From Planctomycetaceae bacterium (GTDB lineage Bacteria > Planctomycetota > Planctomycetia > Pirellulales > Pirellulaceae), in the NCBI GenBank assembly GCA_021298315.1, contig JAJTFC010000005.1, positions 1 to 64,000 of the forward strand: a DNA stretch of 64,000 nucleotides, written 5' to 3'. The translations under genes were made by a program, and so were the position numbers. Position 1 is the stretch's first letter; every line of letters starts with the position of its first letter. Of this stretch, positions 25,055 through 33,619 are shown one piece after another. The notes below the pieces were generated by a model. It did not search any database and had not been told where the DNA came from. It was given only the letters and a program-made list of their open reading frames with translations.

Positions 25055-25660
25055 ATGCCCAACGATTCCATCAATCCCTACGAAGCAAGCTTAACCCCGC
25101 AAGATCCAGGATTTGGCGATCAGATTGATTCCGAAATACCGTTAGTTCTCGGGCGTCGATTCGCTCGCTTAGTAGCGAATATCGTCGATGGATTTTTGTT
25201 AATGATATTTATGATCGCCGTTGCTCTCTTCGCTGGAACCGGACTCATGGGCATGCCGGGTCTTGGGCAGTTTGATCAGAACCCTGGAGCTTCTGTCGTT
25301 TTGTTCCTGTTAATTGCTTTTGTCCCATGGATTGCTTTTTTCGTGATCAACGGATATTTCCTTCAATCGCGCGGTCAAACACTCGGGAAGATGGCAACAA
25401 ATGTTCAAATCGTCGACTATAAAACTGATAGGATCATGGGACTCAACGGTCGAATTTTCCTTCGATTCCTTTGGACGGTTCCCTTGTCACTCATTGCCGA
25501 ACTTGTTGGCAGTGGGACTCCTCAATTGATTAGCTTTGTCTATTTCGTGGGTGTTCTGTTGATATTCTCTCCGTCTAAGCGTTGTTTGCACGACTACATT
25601 GCAGGAACCCACGTTGTCGAGTACAGACCAGATCGACCAAAACTCAACGATTCCATCTAG
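25055..25660 (+). CDS. RDD family membrane protein
   Basis: 201 residues. It starts with the NPYEAS motif common to planctomycete membrane proteins. The RDD pattern follows: an Arg-containing first helix (RRFARLVANIVDGFLLMIFMI), a second helix region (VVLFLLIAFVPWIAFFVI), the G-T-L-G-K segment SRGQTLGKMATNVQIVD and C-terminal helices ending in SPSKRCLHDYIAGTHVV. RDD proteins are integral inner-membrane proteins, some linked to ion exchange, but the role here is unknown. It converges on the lactonase gene with a 15-bp gap. Confidence 0.88.
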   Translation: MPNDSINPYEASLTPQDPGFGDQIDSEIPLVLGRRFARLVANIVDGFLLMIFMIAVALFAGTGLMGMPGLGQFDQNPGASVVLFLLIAFVPWIAFFVINGYFLQSRGQTLGKMATNVQIVDYKTDRIMGLNGRIFLRFLWTVPLSLIAELVGSGTPQLISFVYFVGVLLIFSPSKRCLHDYIAGTHVVEYRPDRPKLNDSI

Positions 25661-25675
25661 TCCATTCGAAGGTCG

Positions 25676-26629
25676 CTACTTGGAACCAATCCCTGCGTAG
25701 CGAACCGGTACGGTATAGACGCTATCGGATGCGGTGATAAATAGTGTTTTGCGATCCGCGCCTCCCAAGCACACGTTGGCCGTCCAGGGCTTGGGCACTG
25801 CGATGGTTTCGATGAGTTGACCATCGGGGTTGTAGACATACACGCCGGCCGATCCGGTCAAATAAAGATTCCCTTCCGAGTCGATCGTCATGCCATCGGA
25901 ACCTTGGCGACAAAAAATTTGTCGATCCAGCAATTGTCCGTCGCCGGAGATCTTGTAGCGATACGTTTTGCGATCCCCGATGTCGGCCACGTAAAGCAGT
26001 TTTCTGTCGGAGTCGCCGATGATTCCATTGGGTTGAACCAAGGCATCGTCGACGCATACCAAATTGGATCCGTCGCGATCTGACTTGTACAGGGATTGCT
26101 TTCGCTGAGGCTGCTTCTTGTGCTCCCACCAAGGCCTTTGATAGTAGGGGTCTGTGAAGTAGATCGTCCCGTTGCGATCCACCCAAAGGTCGTTGGGTCC
26201 GTTGAGTCGGATTCCCTCGAAGTCTTTAAGCAAGACTTTGTGTTGCCCAGCGCTGTCCAATTCCCACAACTCGTTGGCATTGTCGGCACAGGCCAGTAGC
26301 TTGCCATCGGGCGCAAAGTACATGCCATTGCTTCTTCCGGCGGGCTTGAGAAAGTCGGTCAGTTTGCCGTCGATGGACCATTTGACGATCCGGTCGTTGG
26401 GCTGGTCGGTGAAGTAGATATTCCCCTCGGGGTCGACCGTGGGGCCTTCGGTGAATTTGTAGCCATCACCAACGAGTTTGACCTCTGCTAAGCTGACTTT
26501 GGTTGCACTTTTGGGGTCTGCTTTACTTTCGGTTTCCTGACCAAATGCTAGACTGGAGCAACCGTTTGAAATCGCAGCAATCAAACCCCAGATCGCAAGG
26601 TATTTGTAAGTGTTTAAAGCTTGCCGCAT
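25676..26629 (-). CDS. SMP-30/gluconolactonase-like secreted protein
   Basis: 317 residues with a signal peptide that has a lipobox-like GCSS (SNGCSSLAFGQE), so it may be lipid-anchored. The propeller motifs of the SMP-30/LRE family are present: FTEGPTVDPEGNIYFTD, SNGMYFAPDGKLLACAD, GPNDLWVDRNGTIYFTDP and QPNGIIGDSDRKLLYVAD. The conserved Glu (TEGP), Asn (GPND) and Asp residues bind the divalent metal in the lactonase active site. It likely hydrolyses sugar lactones in the periplasm. It is divergent from the PQQ gene; the two start codons are about 55 bp apart. Confidence 0.9.
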   Translation of the reverse strand: MRQALNTYKYLAIWGLIAAISNGCSSLAFGQETESKADPKSATKVSLAEVKLVGDGYKFTEGPTVDPEGNIYFTDQPNDRIVKWSIDGKLTDFLKPAGRSNGMYFAPDGKLLACADNANELWELDSAGQHKVLLKDFEGIRLNGPNDLWVDRNGTIYFTDPYYQRPWWEHKKQPQRKQSLYKSDRDGSNLVCVDDALVQPNGIIGDSDRKLLYVADIGDRKTYRYKISGDGQLLDRQIFCRQGSDGMTIDSEGNLYLTGSAGVYVYNPDGQLIETIAVPKPWTANVCLGGADRKTLFITASDSVYTVPVRYAGIGSK

Positions 26630-26684
26630 GATGTGTTTCGCCTCAATGAAAAGCGTTCGTCAGTTATCCAAAGTCCGTGATCCT

Positions 26685-28040
26685 ATGAACCACTCCTGTT
26701 CACGCTTGCAGTGTAACGCACTTTCTAGAACACTTGTAGGGTGGTTCGCTGGGTGGACTTTGAATGTGTTGCTCTCTGGTCATGTTCTGGCAGATTGGCC
26801 AGAGTTTCGAGGCCCAGGGCAAAACGGTGTCGTTGCAAAGGGGGGCAATTTCCCGGTCGAGTGGCTTGCCCAAGACCAAGAGCGTAAGAACATTCGCTGG
26901 TATACCCCGACCGAAGGGCTCGGATGGTCTTCGCCTGTGATCATCGAGGATCGAATTTACGTGACCTCGGCCCGCAACAACTCGGGTGACACAGACTCAA
27001 AGGACCTTACTGGCCCTCAGTCTTTGTATTTGACCTGTTACGGCATAGCCGACGGTAAGCTTTTATTCGATAAAAAGATCTTTGATCAACCTCTCGACGC
27101 ATCGAACATCCATAAGAAGAATTCGCATGCTAGCCCTACGGTTCTTGCGCATGTGGATCGAGCCTCTAATACCACTCGGCTCTTTGTCCACTTCGGGCAT
27201 CAAGGCACTGCTTGCGTTTCGAGTCAGGGTGATATTCTTTGGACCGACCGCGAGCATTCTTACAATCCAGTCCATGGCAACGGTGGATCTCCGATCATTG
27301 TCGGCGATCATCTGATCTTGACCTGCGACGGATCGAAGGATCCCTATACGTTGGCCTTGGACATCCGCACTGGCAAAGAAGTTTGGAGAACGGCCCGAGA
27401 CATTGCGACCGATCGTCCTTTCTCGTTTGCAACTCCACAGGCCATCGAGGTCGATGGAAAGATCCAGGTCATCTCACCGGGTTCGGATATCGTTCAGTCG
27501 CTGGATCCTCAAACAGGTAATGTCATTTGGTTTGCGAAATACAGCGGTTTCTCGCTGATCGTACGTCCTCTTTACCATCAAGGCCTGGTCATCATGAGCA
27601 CCGGATACATGACCCCCAAGCTCTTGGCGATCGACCCGCGTGGTAGCGGTGATGTGACCGAAACGCATATTCGCTGGAGTGTGCCATCGGCGGTTCCCAA
27701 TACTCCAAGCCCAGTACCTTTGGGAGATCAGATCGTTATGGTCAGCGACGGTGGGGTTGCGACCGGAGTTTCGGTCAAAGACGGGAAGAAAATTTGGCAA
27801 AAGCGATTGGGTGGGAATTATTCGGCTTCACCACTTGCCATCGGTTCTCGGGTTTATTTTCAGAGCGAATCGGGAGAAGCGATCGTGATGGAATTCGGCG
27901 ATGATGCCAATGAAAATGGCCCTGTGGAGATCGCTCGGCCGGCGCTTCCTGGTCGTGTTTTTGCATCCTACGGCGTGCATGAAAATGATTTGATCGTACG
28001 TACCGAAGACGGACTTTATCGCATCGGTGAAACCAAATAG
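26685..28040 (+). CDS. PQQ-type beta-propeller protein, secreted
   Basis: About 451 residues with a signal peptide (GWFAGWTLNVLLSGHVLA) leading straight into the propeller start DWPEFRGPGQNGVV. Blade motifs such as GKEVWRTARD, TGNVIWFAKY and GKKIWQKRLGG repeat. It belongs to the same broad family as the protein at 15764-17281 but has no membrane anchor. It starts the seven-gene run ending in the Rpn nuclease. The ATG at 26685 places the signal peptide at the N-terminus; the frame is open further upstream into the divergent lactonase gene. Its TAG stop is overlapped by the next gene's start. Confidence 0.88.
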   Translation: MNHSCSRLQCNALSRTLVGWFAGWTLNVLLSGHVLADWPEFRGPGQNGVVAKGGNFPVEWLAQDQERKNIRWYTPTEGLGWSSPVIIEDRIYVTSARNNSGDTDSKDLTGPQSLYLTCYGIADGKLLFDKKIFDQPLDASNIHKKNSHASPTVLAHVDRASNTTRLFVHFGHQGTACVSSQGDILWTDREHSYNPVHGNGGSPIIVGDHLILTCDGSKDPYTLALDIRTGKEVWRTARDIATDRPFSFATPQAIEVDGKIQVISPGSDIVQSLDPQTGNVIWFAKYSGFSLIVRPLYHQGLVIMSTGYMTPKLLAIDPRGSGDVTETHIRWSVPSAVPNTPSPVPLGDQIVMVSDGGVATGVSVKDGKKIWQKRLGGNYSASPLAIGSRVYFQSESGEAIVMEFGDDANENGPVEIARPALPGRVFASYGVHENDLIVRTEDGLYRIGETK

Positions 28041-29319
28041 CTCTGTGCCTGAGAATCGATCAACACACAGCGACTGTAGTTCGATTCGCAGGAATCGACC
28101 CAGCAGTTGGTTCGTCTTTACAACCCTTGGGTTGTTAGGTTTGCTGACGGTCGCTGTAACCACTTCGTATCTAATTCTTTTAAGGCATTCGGGGAAACTG
28201 CGTATCGGTGTGCTCACCGGTTCCTCGATGGAGCCAACGCTCCGGGGGCCCAGAGTCGAGCTTCGATGCGGATCGTGCAAGAGAGTCAACTCTTGGGCTG
28301 CCGACGCTTGGGCGCCCAACTGCGAACTGCGTTGCCAGTTCTGTAACGAATACATCGATACTTCGAATCCTGTATTCCAAGAAGGAGAGTCGGTTGTCTA
28401 TCTGCCGGCGATTCTTCGAAAACCCCAAATACGCAGATGGGACTTGGTCGTGCTCGATGCACAAGACGCGCAAGAAGCCCAAGAAAGACAGACAGGTCAG
28501 GTCAAGCGAGTCGTCGGGCTGCCTGGAGAGAATGTGGCGATTCGAGATGGAAGGCTTTGGATCGACGGTAACCAGACGCTTCCAAATCCAGAGGAGTTTA
28601 TGCAGCAAGCGATCTTGATCGGCAGTTGGTCGAAAGCAGTCGGAGCAAAGAGCCTCTCTGAGTTTGTCTCCTCATTGCAATTCCCGACCGACAACCGACT
28701 GGCCATCAACGCTTATGACTCGCACCAAATCGTACCCGTTCGAGACATCGGTCTAGCTTTTGGGGTCGCCCAGTCGGCTTCGAATTGGAATATTCATGTG
28801 GATTTAAAGCATGGTCAAAAGACTCTGGCTATTGAGATTTCCTGCTATGAAAACGTCGCGCAGTTTTATGTTCGTCAGCCGGAGGTTAGGGCCCCGGAAA
28901 TAAGGTTGGTTGACGATTGGAATCCGGCCTGGATCAACTTGCTGGTTCTTGGAGACGAGTTGTTTTTGCTCGACGAGAAAAGAGTCCGGGCATCGATCAA
29001 GCTAGGGCAACTGGATGAAGGGTTGGGTTGGGCCAACCTGAGTTTGGTAGAGCCCCAGGGGTTGGTCGATCGGTGTTTGATTTACCGAGGCTTGCACTTA
29101 CGGGGCGTTCGAGACATTCCTGAGCAAGAGTTTGTTGTTTCGGATGGATGGATCGTGCTTGGTGATAACGTATCAATTTCCGAAGATTCAAGATTTTGGG
29201 AGCCTCAGCGGGTTCCAACTGCTAGAATTCGAGGATTGCTCAAACAACGCCCGACACTTATGGAGGGGCTTGTTAAGCAGTGGTCTGGGGTAGACGGAAT
29301 CATTGATTATCTGGAATGA
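28027..29319 (+). CDS. Signal peptidase I (S26) with zinc-ribbon insertion
   Basis: 430 residues from a GTG that overlaps the previous stop by 14 bp; a second GTG at 28045 is possible. One membrane helix (about residues 28-52) precedes the catalytic box GSSMEPTL, with Ser67 as nucleophile. The general-base Lys lies in VKRVVGLPGE (Lys160). The GDN-S-x-DSR box is present as LGDNVSISEDSRFWEPQ. Between Ser and Lys sits CGSC (81-84), Cys99 and CQFC (103-106), a zinc-ribbon-like pattern. About 200 residues of beta-rich sequence lie between the Lys and GDN boxes, making it much longer than usual SPase I. It should cleave exported proteins at the membrane. It belongs to the run with M48 and AIM24 genes. 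Confidence 0.85.
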   Translation: MKPNSSVPENRSTHSDCSSIRRNRPSSWFVFTTLGLLGLLTVAVTTSYLILLRHSGKLRIGVLTGSSMEPTLRGPRVELRCGSCKRVNSWAADAWAPNCELRCQFCNEYIDTSNPVFQEGESVVYLPAILRKPQIRRWDLVVLDAQDAQEAQERQTGQVKRVVGLPGENVAIRDGRLWIDGNQTLPNPEEFMQQAILIGSWSKAVGAKSLSEFVSSLQFPTDNRLAINAYDSHQIVPVRDIGLAFGVAQSASNWNIHVDLKHGQKTLAIEISCYENVAQFYVRQPEVRAPEIRLVDDWNPAWINLLVLGDELFLLDEKRVRASIKLGQLDEGLGWANLSLVEPQGLVDRCLIYRGLHLRGVRDIPEQEFVVSDGWIVLGDNVSISEDSRFWEPQRVPTARIRGLLKQRPTLMEGLVKQWSGVDGIIDYLE

Positions 29320-29332
29320 AGCGCAGAGCATC

Positions 29333-30454
29333 ATGTCAACGAGTCGTGAGAGTTTTGAGGGTGGCGTATTTCATGAATCGATTCCCAATGGCCGGGCCGG
29401 TGCGACGATCTCGATCGCCCGGGGCGAGTTGGTGGCCGATACGACCGGGGAGCCTAGTCAGCGATTTACGATTCCGCTGAGTCAATGCAAGCTGGATCTT
29501 GGGGGAGCATCGGGTCGGATGGTTTTCTGTCGCACGAGCGACGGTAGTTTAACGATCTTTTGCGAAGATAGAAATTTCGCCAAAGAACTCGACTTCCAAT
29601 CCGGTGGAGTCTTTGCCAGCCAGTTGCAGGCGCTCAAAAAGGGTCAGCGCGCCGAAGCGAGCCGGTTCCATTTTTGGTTAGCAGTCAGCGCAGTGGCTCT
29701 TGCCGCCCTATTAATCCTGGGATACTACAGCATTCTCGGGGCAGCCAAAGTCGCCATCCGCGCCTTGCCCGTCTCGGTCGATCAGACGATCGGAAACACG
29801 GCGTTTAATTCGATGGATGTTGGGCGCAAGCTCGATTCGAATCATCCAGCGAGCAAATTGGTCGAGGAGATTGTCGACAAGCTCAAACCGCATGCAAAAA
29901 TTCCCGACATGAAGTTCAAGGTCACCGTCGTCGAGGGTAAGGACATCAACGCCTTCGCACTCCCAGGTGGACAGATCGTCGTCTATACGGCTCTGATCAA
30001 AGAAGCCAAGTCGGCCGAGCAGATCGCGGGAGTCTTGGCACATGAAATGTCCCATGCCACACTCAGGCATGGGATCGAACGCATTGGCCAGTCGATCGGT
30101 GTCATTGCAGCAATACAGCTACTTGTTGGGGATGTCGGCGGCCTGCTGGCACTTGGAGGACAGGTTGCACAAACATCGATTTTAACAAGTTACAGCCGCA
30201 CCGCCGAAACCGAAGCGGATCTTGAGGGGGTCCGTATGTTGCATGCGGCGAAGATAGATCCTCAGGCGATGGCTGAATTCTTCAAGATGCTCGAAGAAAA
30301 AATGGGGGATCTGCCAGACGCCGTGGCTTGGATCAGCACCCATCCTCAGCACGAAACGCGTGTCGAAAATATTAACAATCACAAAAAAACTTTGGAATCT
30401 ATCGAGTACGAACCCTTGAAGTTAGACCTCAAGGCTGCTCAGGATGCGTTATAA
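29333..30454 (+). CDS. M48 family zinc metalloprotease, membrane-anchored
   Basis: About 373 residues. The N-terminal 100 residues are a small beta-rich domain seen in planctomycete and other M48 proteins. A membrane helix (FWLAVSAVALAALLILGYY) covers about residues 114-132. The zinc motif HEMSH is at residues 237-241, with a likely third ligand Glu in TAETEADLEG about 45 residues later. M48 proteases act on membrane or misfolded envelope proteins (HtpX/BepA-like), and the topology puts the protease domain outside the cytoplasm or in the membrane. The ATG at 29333 is preferred over an upstream in-frame GTG inside the signal peptidase gene. Confidence 0.9.
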   Translation: MSTSRESFEGGVFHESIPNGRAGATISIARGELVADTTGEPSQRFTIPLSQCKLDLGGASGRMVFCRTSDGSLTIFCEDRNFAKELDFQSGGVFASQLQALKKGQRAEASRFHFWLAVSAVALAALLILGYYSILGAAKVAIRALPVSVDQTIGNTAFNSMDVGRKLDSNHPASKLVEEIVDKLKPHAKIPDMKFKVTVVEGKDINAFALPGGQIVVYTALIKEAKSAEQIAGVLAHEMSHATLRHGIERIGQSIGVIAAIQLLVGDVGGLLALGGQVAQTSILTSYSRTAETEADLEGVRMLHAAKIDPQAMAEFFKMLEEKMGDLPDAVAWISTHPQHETRVENINNHKKTLESIEYEPLKLDLKAAQDAL

Positions 30455-30535
30455 TCCTGCTTTGGATCTCAGGCCCGAAGTCTCGTTGATTCGGATGCAG
30501 ACTCTTTAAAGTAAATCATCATCGCGAGGTACGTG

Positions 30536-31192
30536 ATGCAAGTTGATATTCGAAATCGTCCGTCGTTTGCGAATCTATTGGTTCAATTTCAGCCTGGAGA
30601 TAGGATCATTGCCGAAGCCGGTGCGATGGCGACGATGAGCTCGAATGTTGAGATGAAGACTCGGCTCAACGGCGGTTTCTTCGGTGCCCTGGCCCGACGC
30701 TTCCTGGGCAGTGAGTCGATCTTTATCAATGAGTTCTCTGCGAGTTCCGCAGGTGAGATGGTTCTTACGCAAGCCTTTCCGGGAGATATGGTTTGTACTG
30801 AGCTTCGAGGGAACACACTCTTTTTGCAACCAGGAGCCTTTATCGCCTGCGAGCCCGGAGTACGGCTAGCACTTGGGTGGGCGGGGATTCGAAGCTGGAT
30901 TGCTGGAGAAGGCTTGTTTCGTTTAAAGCTTTCTGGAAATGGTCGGCTTTGGTTTGGAGCTTATGGTGCGATCTTCGATCGTGAGATCACCGGCGAGCAC
31001 ATTGTCGACTCGGGGCACTTGGTCGCTTATGAACCTTCGATCTCGATCAATGTTGGAATGGCCGGGGGGATCTTTACGAGTTTCTTTAGTGGCGAGGGAT
31101 TGATAACCAGAGTCCGAGGCCAAGGCAAGATCTACATGCAGTCACGCTCCTTTGATGGGCTGGCAGCATGGACCAATGCTCATTTGTGGTAG
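30536..31192 (+). CDS. AIM24/TIGR00266 family protein, paralogue 1
   Basis: 218 residues. AIM24-like domain: repeated pseudo-symmetric beta strands with the family pattern AEAGAMATMSSNVEMKT, GESIFINEFSA-like, GDMVCTELRG and EPGVRLALGWAGIRSW, then SGEGLITRVRGQGKIYMQSR. The bacterial members are soluble or peripheral proteins of unknown role, while mitochondrial AIM24 is linked to inner-membrane organisation. It is the first of three tandem paralogues. The ATG at 30536 has gcgaggt upstream and is preferred to the GTG just before it. Confidence 0.9.
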   Translation: MQVDIRNRPSFANLLVQFQPGDRIIAEAGAMATMSSNVEMKTRLNGGFFGALARRFLGSESIFINEFSASSAGEMVLTQAFPGDMVCTELRGNTLFLQPGAFIACEPGVRLALGWAGIRSWIAGEGLFRLKLSGNGRLWFGAYGAIFDREITGEHIVDSGHLVAYEPSISINVGMAGGIFTSFFSGEGLITRVRGQGKIYMQSRSFDGLAAWTNAHLW

Positions 31193-31219
31193 TCTTTAAA
31201 AAAACCGGATTGATCTATC

Positions 31220-31903
31220 ATGCGACACCAAATGCTATGCCAACCTGCGGCAACTGCACTTCAGTTCGAGCTCGATCAGGGTGAGTCGATCACCTGCGAG
31301 GTCGGGGCGATGATTGCCATGACCTCGGGTTTGACCGTCGAGACGACCTCCAAGAACAAAGCCGGCGGTGGTGGGTTCATCAAGGGCCTCAAGAGAATGT
31401 TCTCGGGAGAGAGTTTCTTTCTAAACCATTTCACCGCACAGCAACCGAGCCAAACTTTATTGATTGGGCCAACGCTTTTGGGTGACTGCGTCCATCATAC
31501 GATGCGAGGCGGAACGATGATTGTCCAAGGTTCGAGTTGGTTGGCTTCAACACCGGGCATCGATATCGATACGTCTTGGCAAGGCTTCAGCTCGGCCCTC
31601 TTTAGCGGAGAGTCGATGTTCTGGGTCAAATGCTCTGGCGGGGGCGAACTGTACTTGAGCAGCTACGGAGCGATCCACTCGGTCGAAGTCAACGGCGACT
31701 ATACGATCGATACCGGCCACATCGTTGCCTTCGAAGACTCCTTGAAATTCAACATCGGAAAAGCCAGTCGCAGCTTGATTGGAAGTTTTTTGGGGGGTGA
31801 AGGTTTGGTCTGCAAATTCCATGGCCAAGGCAAACTCTATTATCAAAGCCATACTCTTCCTTCGCTAGGTAGCCTCTTGGGTCCGAAACTCAAGCCAAAA
31901 TAG
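31220..31903 (+). CDS. AIM24/TIGR00266 family protein, paralogue 2
   Basis: 227 residues, following paralogue 1 after 27 bp. It keeps the family core (CEVGAMIAMTSGLTVETT, SGESFFLNHFTA, SGGGELYLSSYGAIHSVEVNG, DTGHIVAFEDSLKF, GGEGLVCKFHGQGKLYYQS). Sequence identity with its neighbours looks moderate rather than high, so the duplication is old. Short spacing suggests one transcript. Function as for the family is unknown. Confidence 0.9.
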   Translation: MRHQMLCQPAATALQFELDQGESITCEVGAMIAMTSGLTVETTSKNKAGGGGFIKGLKRMFSGESFFLNHFTAQQPSQTLLIGPTLLGDCVHHTMRGGTMIVQGSSWLASTPGIDIDTSWQGFSSALFSGESMFWVKCSGGGELYLSSYGAIHSVEVNGDYTIDTGHIVAFEDSLKFNIGKASRSLIGSFLGGEGLVCKFHGQGKLYYQSHTLPSLGSLLGPKLKPK

Positions 31904-31913
31904 GACGATTACT

Positions 31914-32609
31914 ATGACATCAAGTCTCCAATACGAAATCCAACTTCGCCCCGATTTTTCGCTCCTGAAGGTTTCTCTGGAACAGGGTCAGAAGGTTTAT
32001 GCGGAACCATCGGCGATGGCCGCCATGAGCCCAAACCTCAAGCTCAAGGCGGGCTTCAAGGGTGGAGCTCTCAAGTCCTTAGGGCGTTTGATGGGTGGCG
32101 AGAGCATGATCGTAAACACCTTCAGCGCCGAAAATGGGCCTGGAGAAGTCTTGTTCGCCCCAGGGCATCTTGGAGATACCCAGCATTACCGACTCAGCGG
32201 CGGTGCTCTGTATTTGCAACGCGGTGCTTACATGGCCAACAGCGAGGGGGTCGAGATCAGTGGCAAGTGGCAAGGTGCCAAAGGTTTCTTCAGTGGCGAG
32301 GGGTTGGTGCTCCTGAAAGCCACTGGCACAGGCGATGTGTTTTTCAACTCCTACGGAGCGATTCTCGAAGTCGATGTCACAGGCGATTACATTGTCGATA
32401 CCGGTTACATCGTAGCCTTTGAAGATACCCTTCAGTACTCCGTATCGGTCTTGCCCGGCCTGCGGGGAGGTGGCATTAAGCGACTATTCTTCAGTGGCGA
32501 AGGGCTTGTCTGCCGATTTTCAGGGCAGGGCAAGGTCTGGGTACAGACCCGCTACGTGATCCCATTCCTTTCATGGATCGACCGATTCCGGCCACAGAAG
32601 AACAAGTAA
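31914..32609 (+). CDS. AIM24/TIGR00266 family protein, paralogue 3
   Basis: 231 residues, 10 bp after paralogue 2. Of the three it has the most canonical pattern: AEPSAMAAMSPNLKLK, GGESMIVNTFSA, FFNSYGAILEVDVTG, DTGYIVAFEDTLQYSV and SGEGLVCRFSGQGKVWVQTR. The three proteins together could form a hetero-oligomer (inference from tandem arrangement and shared fold). The spacing, overlap and direction place it in the same unit as the signal peptidase and M48 genes. Confidence 0.92.
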   Translation: MTSSLQYEIQLRPDFSLLKVSLEQGQKVYAEPSAMAAMSPNLKLKAGFKGGALKSLGRLMGGESMIVNTFSAENGPGEVLFAPGHLGDTQHYRLSGGALYLQRGAYMANSEGVEISGKWQGAKGFFSGEGLVLLKATGTGDVFFNSYGAILEVDVTGDYIVDTGYIVAFEDTLQYSVSVLPGLRGGGIKRLFFSGEGLVCRFSGQGKVWVQTRYVIPFLSWIDRFRPQKNK

Positions 32610-32696
32610 GCTTCATGCCATTGGGACGGTCTCTCAGCTATTTTAATCGTCACAAGTCTGATTTGGAGACAAAGTCAAACAAGGGGGATCATCGGA

Positions 32697-33596
32697 GTGC
32701 TGATCGAGATAGACCCAACAGTCGATTTTGCTTGCAAACTACTGCTAGGCAACCCGGAGTACCCTGATATCACCATTCACTTTCTGAATGCGATACTGCG
32801 ACTGCCAGTACCGATCGTGTCGGTCGAGATTGTCAATCCAATCGTCTGGAAAGAGTTCGAAGCTGATAAACTCTCGATTTTGGACATTTTGGCCATCGAT
32901 AACGCGAATCGTAGGCTCAACGTGGAAGTGCAGAGAACCAAGCCTAGTTGCCTACCGCAACGCCTAGCTTATTACTCGGCGACTCAGTTGGTCGATCAGA
33001 TTGGGGAGGGAGATAGCTATCGGCAGCTTCGCCCTTCGATTGGTATTTGCATATTGAACAGTATTCATTTTTCCCAATTAGCCGAGTATCACAACGAATT
33101 CCGACTGCGCACTAGGAATGGATTGGAACTGACAAATTGTTTAGAAATACACTTGCTGGAGTTGCCCAAGTACATTCCGTTTGACGATAATGCAGAGATT
33201 GCAGATCCATGCGATCAGTGGATGTACTTTTTTCGACGCGCGAAAGGTTCGAGCGTCGATGAGTTGTTGGATCGATTACCAGATCGAGTCTTTGAGCGAG
33301 CCGTAGGAGTACTTGAGATGATTTCACGAACGCCGGACCAACGCAGGCACTACGATGCACGACTAAAATGGGAACTCGACGAAAACACGAGAATTCAAAC
33401 AGCCTTCGAGGAAGGCGAGGCTAGAGGCGAGGCTAGAGGTGAGGCTCGTGTCAGAATCGAGTTGATTCAAACATTGGAAGGGCTGCTGCGATTACCAATA
33501 AGCTCGGAGGCTGAGCTTCAAGGCCTGTCAATTGAGGAACTTAAGCATCGTGCCGAATTCTTGCAGAACACGATTCGCAACCGATCCTCTTCATAA
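32697..33596 (+). CDS. Rpn-type PD-(D/E)XK nuclease
   Basis: 299 residues from a GTG start. The N-terminal half has the PD-(D/E)XK pattern of Rpn/YhgA-like proteins: SILDILAIDNANRRLNVEVQRT (motif Asp and Glu-x-Gln), preceded by KLLLGNPEYPDITIHFLNAIL. The middle is helical. The C-terminal region has a short EARGEARGEAR tandem and a helical end. Rpn proteins promote recombination and occur in many bacteria, where they are often labelled as transposases although no transposition has been shown for most. It follows AIM24 by 87 bp and may be a separate unit. No inverted repeats or insertion sequence surround it. Confidence 0.85.
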   Translation: MLIEIDPTVDFACKLLLGNPEYPDITIHFLNAILRLPVPIVSVEIVNPIVWKEFEADKLSILDILAIDNANRRLNVEVQRTKPSCLPQRLAYYSATQLVDQIGEGDSYRQLRPSIGICILNSIHFSQLAEYHNEFRLRTRNGLELTNCLEIHLLELPKYIPFDDNAEIADPCDQWMYFFRRAKGSSVDELLDRLPDRVFERAVGVLEMISRTPDQRRHYDARLKWELDENTRIQTAFEEGEARGEARGEARVRIELIQTLEGLLRLPISSEAELQGLSIEELKHRAEFLQNTIRNRSSS

Positions 33597-33619
33597 GCCG
33601 ATCACCGATTGGTCGATGG

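Noticed and set aside
32697-33596. Insertion sequence transposase
   Set aside because: The PD-(D/E)XK (Rpn) family is often labelled so, but no terminal repeats, target duplication or second transposase gene are visible.
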